NCBI RefSeq assembly: GCF_000275845.1
Contig: NW_006766929.1
Span: 24,607-63,643, forward strand
DNA length: 39,037 bases
Direction of reading: 5' to 3'
Origin: Dichomitus squalens LYAD-421 SS1
Taxonomy: Eukaryota > Basidiomycota > Agaricomycetes > Polyporales > Polyporaceae
The position numbers and the translations under genes are program-made. Shown one piece after another: positions 10,201 through 22,501 of this stretch (its first letter is position 1; the number at the start of each line of letters is the position of its first letter). The notes under the pieces are model-generated. The model saw only the letters and a list, made by a program, of their open reading frames with translations. It ran no database searches and was not told where the DNA came from.

Positions 10201-11103
10201 TCGTTGCTTCGATCAACAGCACGCTTCCCGCGCACGCCGAAGACCAACCGGGACCACCAAACAGCGTACATTGAGCGTATATACCTCGGAAGGGCGGGGC
10301 AGCGCGCGCGCCGCATGACCATCTCTGTCCAACAAGCGGCGCGTTCACGCGAGTCCGAAGTTCTCCGAACCCGCACAACCCCATCGTGGTCCTGTCGGAA
10401 GGCGTCGTAGACGTGCGACATCACGCAAAGTGAGATAACTCCGCGAGTTCGATGCCAGTAAGTAAGTTCGGTTGGCGAGTGGCTATCTGCAGCCGAGCTG
10501 TGGCGCAGAAGACGGCGGGGCGGGCGAAATTAGTCGAGAAGCCGCCGCCTACCACATCGCGGTGGTCAGCAGTCCCCGAGAGGCCGTCACTGCGCTGATG
10601 GCGGAGCGACGTCCGACGCTCGCAGGCCACATGCGGCGTGGAGGGCTTCTTCGTCACGCACGCGGCGGCAGGCGTCATTGCGTTCTAACGCGGGCTTGCA
10701 GTCGGGCGCATGAGACGAGGTAGATAAGGGGCTTACATTACTGCTCTGGCTTCTAGCTATATGACATGACAAGACAGCGGCGACGACGACGAATGATACT
10801 GATACATTACTCCCACCGCGCGCGCACTCTAAAGACCGCGTAGAGGTGGGGAGGAGCAGCTACAGCGTAACGACACAAGACGGCAAGCAGGCGTTGGGGA
10901 TGCCCATTCCAGCGTAGCGCGAGTTCCAATTGCAGCAATCCAGGACAGGGGGGCTAAGCCCCGCGTTTCGTAGTACTCGATTGAGTGCGTGCGCGTGCGA
11001 AGGAAGAAGGGGAACAGAACGTCCATTGAGAGAAGATGTCCTCGAAATCGTGGTGTACAAAGAGAACGGGGGCAGGGAGTCCACGCACAGGTCTCCGATG
11101 GCC
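7249..11103. other. Long stretch without a supportable gene
   Basis: This 3.9-kb interval has many short ORFs on all frames, but none has a recognisable domain or a consistent exon chain. About 8970-10720 is more GC-rich, with overlapping frames of 80-150 codons on both strands, which is what GC-rich non-coding or decayed sequence gives. A fast-evolving or decayed gene cannot be excluded. Confidence 0.45.
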
Positions 11104-12514
11104 TTAGTCCTTCTTTAGCTCTCTCCGGAGGATGAACATGCGGTCCCCATCAGGCCGTGTGCTCAGTTCCTGCACGTTCCGCATGGTCTCGAGCCCTTGT
11201 GGGCTGCGGCCCTTCGCAACGACAACATAGATTTCGAGACCGTCACCGACCTAATGGGAAAGAGGGGCCACAGATAAGCAAGCGTTCGTCGTGTTATCAC
11301 TTTGACAGAGAAGGGTGCATGACAAAAGACGTGCTTCTGACAGACAGACCAAGTGGCGCCGCGTGGAAGAGAAGGCGGGATACGTACCTCGATATGACGC
11401 TCTGTTGCGCTCGTAAACGAGTCAATGACGATAGCAAGAACATCCGACAGCGGCAGGTGCGCCGGGTGCGATTGGCCAGCCGCCGCTTTCTGGTTCTTGA
11501 AGTATATCTAGACGAGGGATCACGAACAGATGGAAACGGGTCGACGTCGGGGAAGGATCGGGTCAGCATCCTGAGCTAAGCGTATCGTTAGGGGAGCGGG
11601 GGACTAACCTGATTGTCCAGGAATGGTTGGACTAGGGATTGAGCGGCGCCCGCGGCTCGGCATGCTTCACGTTCATATGATCCTACGGGATCGAAGGAGT
11701 AGACGGCGCCGGAACCTGGAAGGAGAGATGCATTGTGAGCATGGATGTGACTGGGATGACGCAAGCCCGTGACCTGCACAGGGGCGAGTTCTCGCGTGGC
11801 CGTGTAGCGCTCATGGGATGCGAGGACACGCGTTCCCTCCGAAAGCAGCAATCGCACATCTTTGTGCCCGGTCGCAAATAGACAAACGATAGGCAACTAG
11901 AAGTACCGGAAGTAGATGCTTCTATACATTCAGAGCGTTCCAGAAGCGAGGGGTACCCAGTGCTGTCTCCGCATTGGAAGGAATGACACTCACCATCTTC
12001 CTCGATACCACCGAGGATGTTGTAGACATAATAAGGGAAGAAACGCTGAGCGTAGAGCATGGTCTGGATCAGGCGGGCGATGGCATGGAGGGGCATGTCT
12101 TTTGCATGTGCGTGTCGATACCACTGGAAGGCGAGCCATAAATCAATCAAGCGCGCGACGCGTCGTCCTCGCGACTACTACGCACCTCAAGTCGCTGCTT
12201 CACCTTCTTGACGAACATGTTGCCATCTGCAGCAAAGCCATTTACCGCGAGCACGGCGCGATCAGTTCTGTGAAAACGCGAATGAAAGCGCAGGTGAGTG
12301 GACGATAGCTGCTGAGTAGGGGTGAGGGGCAATCAACGCACAGCCGGAAGACCTTGGGCGCATAGCGGGTCTGTATGCTGTAGCCCTCGCTCTGGCGAGT
12401 ATCACCAGCAATGACGGTGAAGTCTGCACCAGCGATGGCAAGGATGGTACCACCGTTGTCGGTGTATGGGTTGAACTGACGCTGCTGGGGGTGTGCGAAG
12501 GAACCGTCAGGCAT
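11104..12514 (-). CDS. PRE7: 20S proteasome subunit beta-6 (PRE7/PSMB1)
   Basis: Exons (minus strand): 12514-12342, 12267-12186, 12123-11994, 11715-11609, 11507-11388 and 11250-11104, giving 252 residues. Every junction has GT...AG and keeps phase. Landmarks of PSMB1/Pre7 are [20 protein letters not shown] near residue 21, [31 protein letters not shown] and QPFLDNQ. Beta-6 is a non-catalytic subunit of the beta ring of the 20S core. Its length is close to the family norm (about 240). Intron 3 (11716-11993, 278 bp) is much longer than the rest. The first [12 protein letters not shown], lies about 100 bp downstream of a TATA-like site. This is a single-copy housekeeping gene in most fungi and a good anchor for synteny. 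Confidence 0.96.
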
Positions 12515-15500
12515 GATGAGGTCAGAGAGTGCTGGCTCGTGTGTATGCGTCGGGCTGGTTCGGACGGTGAGCGAGGGGGATACGAGAGACGGACGGAGGC
12601 GATGGGGTGGTGGTATATAGAGGGGGACGAGAGAGGCCGCGTCAGTTTCCGCGGATGGACGCGCGCGCACGGGCGCCTGTGGGGCGGAGTTGGAAGATGG
12701 GAATTTGCCGAGATTTCCGCCTGACAAGCCACGTTCGGTAGCTGCTCCCATACACAGGAACGCCCTCTTCCTCTTCCCTATCAGCCCTATTCTGATCCAC
12801 CGCCGCCTTCTTGCCCGACATTAATCCGCCCTGGCCTCCATTCTGGCACCGCCGCCACCACCCAGAGCAACGGCGTACAGGACGTATGTCTTCGCATTCA
12901 AGACGTCCTTCTTTCCCAGATACAATTGAATGCCGGCTCACATCCCAGCCAGCAGCGTTCAGATGGTGGACTTGTCTGCTCGAGCTATTCTCCGCACAAT
13001 CCCTGAACGGACTTCGCCCTTTACTGACCCATCATGCCGGTGGTCGTCACTGGGAACGCTCCCAGCGCACGCCTTTCACCACCCATGATAGGCTTCGTCT
13101 CGGGACGTGTCCATGGAACCCAACTCAATTGCGATCCTCCGAACCCACCACCCACTCTCTCAGTCGACCCTGACAAATCCTCACGCCGTCGTATCTCGCC
13201 CTCTTCCCACCCCTAGCCTTCTCACGTCCTCTCCGGAGCACGACGACCGCTTTCCCGAAGCCCACATTGACCTCGCCCACTGCACCCATCTTACCCGGAA
13301 ACCTCGATAGCCCGCTGCCTGGGTACCAATACGCCTGTTTCTGATAATCACAAGAGGCGCTCCGTTCGCTCAGCTTTGCATTTCGCCGCCAAACCCTGAC
13401 CGCCATTCATCGATTTTCTGGCCGGTATTCTCCCGCCCCTGGCCGGTCCTTGCTCATTAGTCGAAGCGAATGGGCGCAATTGACGTCTGGTTCACAGGCT
13501 TTCGAAGGTACGTTCGTGAGTATTAAACCTGACGATCATAGTCTGCCCTCAATGCTCGCCGTTTAGAGGCCTGTCGTTCAATTGGTGTACGGTGATGCTT
13601 CTGAAGGTTTCCACCCTCTTGCGACTGTCGTATTACACTTACGGGCTTTTTGCCAAAGTGTGCATTATCTCGCCTTCGTATCGTGCGTAAAGATGCAGAG
13701 ATAATCGATCAATACAGGTAACGTGTGTGAACCAGTATGGCTAGCACGGCTCCACTGGTCCACGCACGTTGTACACCGTCTGCTGCAACTCGGTATGTCG
13801 CTTGACATTGTCAGCGTGAGGACTGTGGCGAACTCGGCCGAGTCGGTGCAGAGCGAAGCTCGCGGGAAGTGTGCTCTCAGAAAAGCTCTACAGCTCGCCG
13901 CTCTCATGTACGAATCTAAGCGTGGCATCCCCTCCATCAACGCGAACTCAGTTTCCATGGCCTTCATTATTACGGCAGAGACTCGTACAAGTCGCTAGCG
14001 AAAGAATTTAACTTCTGGCGTTGGTTCTGCCCCACTTGTCCGTGCGCATAGGAGGGCCACACTCGCTGTCTATCAAGGAAAGGTAAGGGGGACGCCAAGA
14101 GGACCGGCCAAGGGATTCCTCCGGCAGAGCCAATTGTCGGCCGGAGAATGGCCCATTATTTGTTGGCTTTACGGGCTTGCAACATAGGTCTGTCTCACAG
14201 CGCACATACTGGAAAATCGTTACCCTCTTCACTCTTTTCGATGCATCTGCTCCAGCGGCTGCGTCCACGTCCTTGGGCCCATCGCTCTGCCTGCAGCGCA
14301 ACTCATCGAGCTCAGCTTATCGCTGAACTCGCCTCGTTTCTTAGTGCGGTAATGTTCATGAGCCTTGCCCTACCTGCTCGCGCGCTAGATGGATAGCAGA
14401 TGTGTATTTGGGCTCGGCTTGCTGGTCTTGTCCCATGTCTTCACACGACCAGCGTAGAGACTAGCGCGTGGTGTTTATCGTTTCAGCGGTACCTGAGCTA
14501 CCCAGTCCCCGGACAACGGCGGTCCGCAGTCATCTCCGCGAGACCCATCTACAATCTTGCAGTGTGAGACAAATCACCGGCCATGTTACAGTTCCTTGGT
14601 ACAGATTGCGAGGATGCCGTAAATTTGTCTCGCCTTGTCTAGCTACCCCTTGGCCTTCGGACACGAGGCATCCTGGGAACATCCAACCTCTTCCTATCAC
14701 TGCAAGCCGGGGTACACGTCTATTTTCGTCGACGGTCGCCCGGCGACGGGCCCCCCGTGCACGTGCACGCGCACGGCTGATGAGGCGTGAATAGACATAG
14801 ACTTGACAGATCGTGTTCGCGTTCCCTTCAGGCCCTCGGTACTCTACAGCCAGGGACGCGCCCCCACGACGACAAACGGCCACGCAGTCAGGCCGCAGCG
14901 CGGTGCTCCGTCTATTCACGCCGCGCGGTCACGTTGGACGCGCGGGACCCTCGCTGCTCCTGGGCACTATTGGGCGCGGCGGCACTCGAGTTCGCGAATC
15001 CCGCGCAACGCTCCTTTGCCGCGCAGCTGGTAGGCGTCTTGCCTGCTCTGGGCGAGAAGGAGGGAGGGGTGCGGAAGGGTGCAGTGGGGATTTGCCATTG
15101 GGCATGCTATGTGCCAGTGGGGGAACCTTCATCCGGCAGCGCATAGCGTCACCCTTGCTGTTTGTGGGAGGCGACAATCCCCCCTGCGCTCTTCTCCCCC
15201 CGAGCATACTTTCTATGTGAGAGCCCTCGCGCGAGCACAATCCGAGGCTCGTCTTTGCGCGGTCTGGCCTTGTCCGCTCCTTCCGCTGCCGTTGGCGTTC
15301 TCGACTCTGTTTGAACTACAGCAGGTCTTTGCACGCGTCGCCGGAGTGATTCCATGCGCCCCTCGAGCGTCCTCACACGCCATGCTCGGGATTATCTAAG
15401 CGTTCGCTTCGGGAGTGGTTTATAGCCCCGGCTTGCGCTCTGGGTAGCGTGCAATTGCGGACTGTAGCCCAATATAGCACCAAGTCGCCGTCGCCTTCGC

Positions 15501-18049
15501 CTTCGACTTCACCGCCGGCAGCGTGGTGTTCATGTCAAGGGTTCTGACTTCTGTGCCTGATAAGGCTTGGTTAATGCGCTCGTACGCCGCCTGCCTGCGC
15601 GCGTCGTGCTCGCCTACACCATCCGAGTCGTTCTGCGAGGCGACGTTTTGGACACGCGATATCCGCCTCCACCTCTGTCGGCCCGCGCGTCCTGGCGGTT
15701 TCTCATCTGTCGCTGACATGACGCACCGTATTTACCGCTCTCTTGCCAGTACGGCGAATGGGTGACCACTCCTGTGCTCGGGTGCTCTACATCATGATGC
15801 ATGCATGCGCTGTTTCGCCGCCGCCGGCGACGTCGCCGTGTTCTGCTCCCGTTTGCGCACGCCGACTACTGCCAGTGGCACCTCGACGACGCCGTTGGCT
15901 TTCTAAGTATGTACCTGGGTGCCAAATCGCCGTGCGTGTTCCCGCGCACGGGCACGCGTGCAGACCGTGCTGGGGTGAGTTCGCCATGGCCACCAACAGG
16001 GTGACGAGCAAGTGACATCGCGCCCTCGTCTATTTCGCCCCATTCGTCGGCGATCAATGCGCCTGCGCACGCTCACAGTACTCGTGTTCAGACACCCGCT
16101 GCTAGGAAACCGCTTGGCATGTGGCCGCATGGGTTCCGGCCCCCCTTCGACGGTCCCGCGATTTCGTCGTGGGCATCCGCGCAGGCCTGGGCCTAGATCG
16201 CAATCGCCTCGACGAATCGCATCTCGCGCACCCCCTTCTCTCATTTAGTCTCTCTCTGGATCGCATCGCGTCGAAGCCCGTCGACGTCTCCACCCCAGCC
16301 CCGGTAGCAATCTCGTGCTTGGCCTTGAAATGACGGGGGTCTAGAGCCTCGGCGACCTCGACGCTGCTAGGCTCTGGCCCGCGATCCAGCTCGAACAAAG
16401 GTCGTCTTCTATCCTTCCAACCTTCCACTCCTAGAGCGGCGCTCCGATTGGCACGCTCGAACCCCCAGTCGCACCTTCCATCGCCTCCTTCCCCACTTCT
16501 CCGCAACTAGGTGAGCCGGTGCTGCTGATTAGAGCGTGGAGGATAAGCTAAGACCGAGACAAGTCGTGCGCCACCGCGCTCGCAGCGTCAGCGTAAACCT
16601 CGGCTTTCTCACGCACACCTCCCGCCTCCCGCCAGGTTTCTCCGCGCACGTCCCTGCACTTGGACGTCCGTATCTGACATGGCCTTACGCGACTCCGACC
16701 CCGTCTCAGGTGGACTCGCGAGCTCGGCCAGGGACGTGATAGCGAGGATGTCCACTGGGTGCTGTGATATCGACAAACGGTGAAGATAACTTACGGCATC
16801 TGAGCTCCTGCAGCGTCTCACGCCTTCGTCGAGTCCCTGAGCTCGTGGCAGAGCCGCTCATACGCTTGGCTTCTCCCGATGGGTGTCGGACACCGACGTT
16901 TGTCAAGTAGCCAGCGGAGGGAGACGCTCATCTCGCCAGTTAGGGATCCACAACGGCTGCACGGCTCCGCTTCCCTGCCGCACCGGTTCGTATGTCCGTT
17001 TGCTGTTCTCACTCCCTCACTCTACTGTCCCAGTCCCATGGTGGCGCGGGAGTTCGCCCGCGCATCCTCTCGTGACCGCGTGGCCTGCTGTCAGGAAGCA
17101 TGACATCCTGCGCTTGGGGGAAACGGCATAGAGGGGGTGCGAGTATCTGACAGGCTGGTGTGTGTACGCATGTCCACGGTCCTGTCATGCCCAGCTTCGA
17201 CGATAACAAGTACCCACTCACGAACCACAAGTCTTGCTGATTACAGGCATAAACATCTCACTGTCGTAGGGTAGCAATGCTTCTGTGCGACTGTAGTGCC
17301 CGCAGACAATGCCGATGATCTGGATGCGCAGTTCGTGCTTACCGATCTAAGTACGCAATTCACGCTAACAAGCATTGTGCGTCCTCAAGGTTATCCATCA
17401 TTGCTTGCCATGCCCACCACTTGATACGTTCCTTCCCTTCCACCTAACGGCAGAGCACGCCTTCGATACAGTAGCGTAGTTTCTCCGAATGCCCGCCTCA
17501 AGCTGAGGTAGAAACGTCATTTAGCGATGGCACGTTCGTCGAGATTTTCTCGTATCTTCTTCCTGCGTATCTCGCTTAGTATCTTATCCGCTTCTCCTTT
17601 CTGTGGGCTGTAGATCCGCGATGATAGCAACGCAAAACATCCCAACGATTAGCAAGCTGGTCGAGGGGAGCGGCTCAAGCGCCTTGGGCGCTCCGAGGTC
17701 TACCCGCTCTTGCAGACGAACCGCGACTCCACATAGGTAAACTTTCCTGCTCTACGACCTCTCGGAAGCTGTTCAGGGGCATGATGCCATTTCGGAGGAT
17801 CTGTGCTGCCCAAGCACAAAGCGTAACGTGTGTCACCATATCTACGCGATCGGGGAAACACGAAAACATCGACACTCTCATTAGCAAGATCTGGCACAAC
17901 CGAGGACAAGGTGCGAAATGCAGACAACTAATACAGGAATGCGCGTATCTAGGGTACCGCCATGATGACTGCGCATGAGCAGCACGCCATGGTTCGTTGC
18001 ATGGAAGCACGTTTCACCACCTTTTCTAACCTCCCGTGATGACAACTTA
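12515..18049. other. Long gene-poor, GC-rich stretch
   Basis: This 5.5-kb interval between PRE7 and the next gene has no domain I recognise. From about 14700 to 16550 it is GC- and CpG-rich and nearly every frame stays open for 60-130 codons. The most protein-like frames are a 99-codon frame on the minus strand (15719-15420) and Ser/Pro-rich stretches on the plus strand (16011-16196, and 16121-16510 broken by a stop at 16331). None can be joined into a convincing gene. A decayed or lineage-specific gene is possible. Confidence 0.45.
12614..12619 (-). promoter_or_regulatory. TATA-like element of PRE7
   Basis: On the minus strand CTATATACC lies about 100 bp upstream of the PRE7 ATG (12514), a plausible core promoter distance. 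Confidence 0.4.
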
Positions 18050-19516
18050 TCAAACGCCGAAGCGTTCCAGCTCGCTATCCGGAATAGCACCTTGGTCAGT
18101 CGTGCGTTCGAAGACCTCCATTCTCCCATCGCGACACACGAGGCTGAGCCGCCCGCGCCTTCCATGCTCCTTCACCAGGTTTTGGACGGTCCGGAGGACT
18201 CCCACGAGCTGACGGAATGCCCGCTGGAGCCTCGCATTGTTCTCCACGTTCCGGAACTCGGCCGCGCCGAGCTCGTGCTTCTTGATACGCTCGAAGTTAC
18301 CGCGTTCGTGCACGGCGAGGAAGACGTGGGGGACGTGAGCGAGAAGGAGCTGAGGATACTGCTCTGTCCAATCGAAGTCGTCGATGGTACGAACGGACCG
18401 GGTCGTCAGTTCGACGATGGAGGACTGGGGTCGTTGAACACCGGCATGAATCACAGTGATGTCAGTGCTCTTCGTGATTGTGGATGTGGCGGAAGTAGAG
18501 GTGCTCCTGGTGACATTCAGACTGGAGAGCATATCGGTGAGGTCGTCTACGTTTGACGACGTAGCCCGTGGGTTGCTTTGCGGGAACGTTGCTCTGGTCC
18601 TTGTCCCGACAGAGGACGGCTCGGGGATGCATGCATCAACTTCACAGCGGACTATCATTTTCAGTCCACCCATGTCCTATAGTCGGCCTCAGTGAGTGAT
18701 CTTTGCCTACGCATCACACATAATGTCTCACGTATTGCACGATGCGATGGTGGCCAGTGCTCCTCTCGCACCCCGTCGCCGGCCTCGTGCTCTCCTTCTC
18801 GAAGTTAGACCCACAACCCGACCTGGGGGGATCCGCGTTCTCTCTAGTGCGCTTCTCCCATCTGCTCATCAACACCGTTTTCCGGCCTGCCAGCTGGAGA
18901 TCAATACGGAACTCCTTCAGACCAGCTCCTACCGCCCCTTCCGAGTACTGCAGCCATCGCATGAGCTTGCGAAGGCCGTTTCTGTCGGTGATGATGTCAA
19001 TCGAGCTCCAATCGAGGGATGTGTCCGCATTCTCTTCGGCGACAACGTCCACAGCGCGGAAGAGCGGGAGCAGACAGGACGCCTGGCCCATGCGGTAGCC
19101 GTTCTGGTCGACAAACCGGAAATCAGTGTCGAACGGGACTCGGTAGGGGAAAGGTCGGTCGCGCCATTCAGCCGGAGACCCTGTTCGATCGTAACCTAGT
19201 GAGCGCATGCGGCGTGAAACTGCACTGCTGCGAACTTACCAGGGACGATGATCGTAGGTGAGGCCTCCTCGACCCAGTTATATGAGCCGATGTACTTCAC
19301 GTTCTCGGGTCTGACAGCTATTTCTGTGCTCGGGTCGACTTGCGGCTTGGACAGAGTCCGTATGGCCTCTCCGTGCAAGCCGTCCATAAGGCTGCGGTCT
19401 GGTGGGAGGCTTACCACATTAGCACGTGTCCTATATGGGCTGAGCGGTCCGCGAGGACCCCCAGTTCGATAGCCAGTGCTGCGGCCGTCCGAATGATTGT
19501 AGTATGAGTATGACAT
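18050..19516 (-). CDS. Conserved fungal protein of unknown function ('GGPP synthetase'-labelled family)
   Basis: Exons (minus strand): 19516-19240, 19180-18732 and 18676-18050, giving 450 residues. Conserved blocks include VKYIGSYNWVEEASPTIIVPG, PAEWRDRPFPYRVPFDTD, FRIDLQLAGRKTVLMSRWE, STGHHRIVQYDMGGLKMIV and VRCEVDACIP. From memory, fungal homologues with these blocks are often named 'geranylgeranyl pyrophosphate synthetase', but the sequence does not support that name. The only DDxxD string (DDLTD, about 286-290) lies in a Ser/Thr-rich linker, and the second aspartate motif and the GQ motif of prenyl synthases are missing. The N-terminal 50 residues are Tyr/Gly/Arg-rich and probably disordered. 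The biochemical function is unknown. A TATA-like site lies 88 bp upstream of the ATG. Confidence 0.82.
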
Positions 19517-20848
19517 CTTTGAGAATGAGAGTTTCAGGGGTTGATGTTGATGAGAGAAGCTAATAGGGGGAGCTGTATGTCCCTCGGCAGCGGAAGACGC
19601 TTCTTATAGTATGTGTGTATATGCACGAAATCACTACCGCAGGTAAGGTTTGTGCCAGCGCTCCCGCAGTGTGCCGAGAGGACTAGACTGCCGCAGCACA
19701 TCTAAGTCCTGTGTTCTCAAAAACATGCAAGACGACACGCAGAATATAGATTGAGTTAAGATGCGCGGGATACCACAGATCTCATGTTGACAAGTCACTT
19801 GTGGGCCACGGTAAATCAGGTATGACTACCCCTCGTAGAAAGATTCACCGTGGACGCGACACACAGAACGGGTGGTATATACAACAGCACACATCAACAT
19901 CGACGATCTGTACATCCCAGCTCTATCTGTATCACTTTTTCCGGCTGTATCTGTATCACTTTGTTTGAAAGATTAGGCAATGAAGTTTCAGGTAGTGGCC
20001 GGCCGTCACAAGCCTCACCCATTCTATGTTGAGATAATGATCTGATCGGTCGGATGAGCGCGTGGAGAACTCCCAGTGCACACATAACTGAGCCTTTCGA
20101 AGGTCTCGCGCAATCATGGTCACACGCATACAGCCCTTGAAACTGCGACGTCGATTTCGATGCATAACGTATCACTGATTTTGTTGCGCATGTATGATGT
20201 GATAAGTTCTCAATCCTTTACCTGTCAAATGACTCGGAGGCACATAGCAGGAGTCTGTTGTGGTGCTGATGCAACGGTGCCAGGTTTGGAACTGAACAAC
20301 ATTGGGAAGATGGCTGAGAACCCTCTTCCTTCGGAATTCTGGAAGATAACGTATGATTCTTCAGGCATGGGGCTATCCGAGCCACTCGTGAGCAATAGCG
20401 GGACTGCCTCAGGTCAACGCCGCATGCTTCATCAGTCTTGATCTAGTGGACGATGCTTGGACCTTAAAGCGTGGCACATCATCCTGATACGCCGCTCAGC
20501 GCTGCATCATATTGAACCCATAATACTTTTGGAAACCGCAGTGTGACTCTAGCGGAACAATCACTGCCTCGTGAGGATCACTGCGGCATCATTATTTATG
20601 CGACCTACGCATATGACTGCTCCTACTGAACGACCGAGTCGCGTAGAATGGCAAACTTGAAGACGACAACATAGCCGAATGTGAGAGTACTTCTCGACAT
20701 TGTCGACTTCGATTCCGGTAACAGAGCGATAACGCTGGTGTTAGCACATCCGTTTACGACTTCGATTACGGCTGGAAGAGATGATCAGGGTTCTGCAATA
20801 TATCGGAGGAATTCGAGAACGACCAACGTGCGAAGAAAGTCTGTTTCA
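19517..20848. other. Intergenic, small direct repeat
   Basis: No gene seen in 1.3 kb. The first 100 bp hold the promoter of the gene on the left. A 15-bp direct repeat, TATCTGTATCACTTT, occurs at 19924-19938 and 19948-19962 with a 24-bp period. The right part is probably the 3' UTR of the F-box gene. Confidence 0.5.
19603..19608 (-). promoter_or_regulatory. TATA box candidate of the 450-residue protein gene
   Basis: The minus strand reads CTATAAGAAG, with TATAAG 88 bp upstream of the ATG at 19516. Position and sequence fit a fungal TATA element. Confidence 0.45.
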
Positions 20849-22501
20849 TCATTGGGAGAACCAACCAGTACCCTTGTGCCTACGTTCCTCCCGGTCTATG
20901 ATCTCCCTCGCAGAAAACGCGTTCTTGACCCTCCCGACGAGCTGCCCGTTGTCTGTCCTGTCGATCGCCCACATGCTCTGGTCCCGTGTCGCCGCGGTTA
21001 CTGCAACAAACCGTAAGCGTGTCCCCGTCGCCACGATGCCAGACACGAGTAGCTCGAGGTCGATCTCTTGTATGACCTTCTTCACCTCCTCATGGATGTC
21101 CTCCGGCTTCAGGATGCGTTCGTCGAGCTCGCCGGACATGAAGAATTCCGCGAACCCAATGTGTATGTATTCCAAAGCAGAGTCTTTCACGTGAGACGCA
21201 ATCGTGTCCTGCGCAGACGTCCCGGCGGTCAGAATCAAAGAACTTGGAACAGTGGGACCGCTTACGATGATGGTAGCCGTGTCCTGGACGGTGTTGAATG
21301 ACGAGATGGAGACCATGAGGACGGCATGGGTCGCCCCTCGCACGCCCTCCTCAGTACCATCCTCCACCCCGCTGGGGAAGACGAAGATGTTCTGCAGGCC
21401 GTCCGGTCTCACGCAATACTGCGCGCACGCGAGGTGCACCGCAACCTTCCTCGGCCGCGTGCCCGACACGACGTCCACGAACGCCCGATGGCTCCCCACG
21501 TCGTAATGCCCCAGGCTTACCGATCCCACAGGGCACGTCAAGCACAGCACCCATGGGTCCCCAATGGTCGCCGCCGTCAAGACGTCCAAGCTCTTCCACC
21601 CTTTGCCTGAGCTCTGAAACGCGAGCGCCTCGTTCCGCGCGCGGACGTGCTCTGGGGACGGGTGCGCGAAGTCGACCTCGAACCCTACGGCGGAGACGGA
21701 GAGCTCGCGGAGGGCGGGGAAGATATGGACGAGCTGCGGGAGGCTGGGCAGCTTGTCCCCGATCTGGAGGTACAGGACGCGCACCGACGGGAAGGGGGCC
21801 CATTGGGTGTTGGTCAGACTGGGATAGCAGATGCGCAGGCTGTAGAGGGATTGTTGCTTCTCTGCCAACAGGTTCGGGAAGTCGGGAGAGAGTTGGTTGT
21901 CGGGGTCGCTGGGGACGTCGAGGGTGCGAAGTTGTGAGCGGAGGTTGAGCACGGTCTCTGCGACCAGTGTGTCTGTCGTGTTGCTCCGGGTCCAGACTTC
22001 GAGCCGACGCAAATCGGGTAGCTTGGGGAGGGTGATAAAGAGGCGCTTGTCCGACTCAGCAGTGAACAGGAAGTCAGACCATCGTATCCGCAGATAGCGG
22101 AGGTATACCGCACGGGAGAGGACCTCGAGTATCTCTGTGGGATCGATGGCTGTCTGATCCACATAACGATGTGGAAGGTGCTCAAGCGTGAAAGTGCGGA
22201 GGTAGGGGAAGAGAGGCGGATCCCTCTTCAACATGAAGTCGCAGAAGGATTTGAGCTTGGTAGCATTGCTCCGTAGGTGGACGCCCCTGCTGAGGATCTC
22301 TCGGGACGCTTCCTCGTGCAGAGGTTGGGAGACGACGGCGATTCCCTTCAGATCGGCCACCGGGAGGAAACTTATGACCGTCCGGAGGACATCCAAGTTG
22401 AGGGCAGTTCTAGCCTTAGCATGATGCCGATCCATGTGCCTGAGATTTGCGGTCCAAAGATCAGTGTAGACCGTGCTCAGAGACCGGCGATTGCCATACA
22501 T
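20849..22501 (-). CDS. F-box protein, LRR-like C-terminal region
   Basis: An intronless 550-residue ORF. An F-box-like segment lies at about residues 34-75 (ALNLDVLRTVISFLPVADLKG, then SQPLHEEASREIL). It is followed by a long region with irregular Leu-rich strands (for example LPDLRRLEVW, LNLRSQLRTLDVP, LYSLRICYPSL, FPALRELSV) that suggest divergent leucine-rich repeats. Proteins of this kind bind Skp1 through the F-box and offer the repeats to substrates of an SCF ubiquitin ligase. They form large, fast-evolving families in Agaricomycetes. The substrate is unknown. Translation may instead start at the second Met (22435, MDRHHAKART), which brings the F-box closer to the N-terminus as in many relatives. 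The gene is divergent from the aldo-keto reductase gene across 655 bp. Confidence 0.82.
   Translation of the reverse strand: MYGNRRSLSTVYTDLWTANLRHMDRHHAKARTALNLDVLRTVISFLPVADLKGIAVVSQPLHEEASREILSRGVHLRSNATKLKSFCDFMLKRDPPLFPYLRTFTLEHLPHRYVDQTAIDPTEILEVLSRAVYLRYLRIRWSDFLFTAESDKRLFITLPKLPDLRRLEVWTRSNTTDTLVAETVLNLRSQLRTLDVPSDPDNQLSPDFPNLLAEKQQSLYSLRICYPSLTNTQWAPFPSVRVLYLQIGDKLPSLPQLVHIFPALRELSVSAVGFEVDFAHPSPEHVRARNEALAFQSSGKGWKSLDVLTAATIGDPWVLCLTCPVGSVSLGHYDVGSHRAFVDVVSGTRPRKVAVHLACAQYCVRPDGLQNIFVFPSGVEDGTEEGVRGATHAVLMVSISSFNTVQDTATIIVSGPTVPSSLILTAGTSAQDTIASHVKDSALEYIHIGFAEFFMSGELDERILKPEDIHEEVKKVIQEIDLELLVSGIVATGTRLRFVAVTAATRDQSMWAIDRTDNGQLVGRVKNAFSAREIIDREERRHKGTGWFSQ

Noticed and set aside
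9961..10410. 149-codon plus-strand frame
   Set aside because: The peptide shows no recognisable motif and several other frames are open over the same bases. No splice partners keep a longer frame.
15420..15719. 99-codon minus-strand frame with protein-like composition
   Set aside because: It looks more protein-like than its neighbours, but no family is recognised, no promoter or extra exon is evident, and GC-rich sequence gives such frames by chance.
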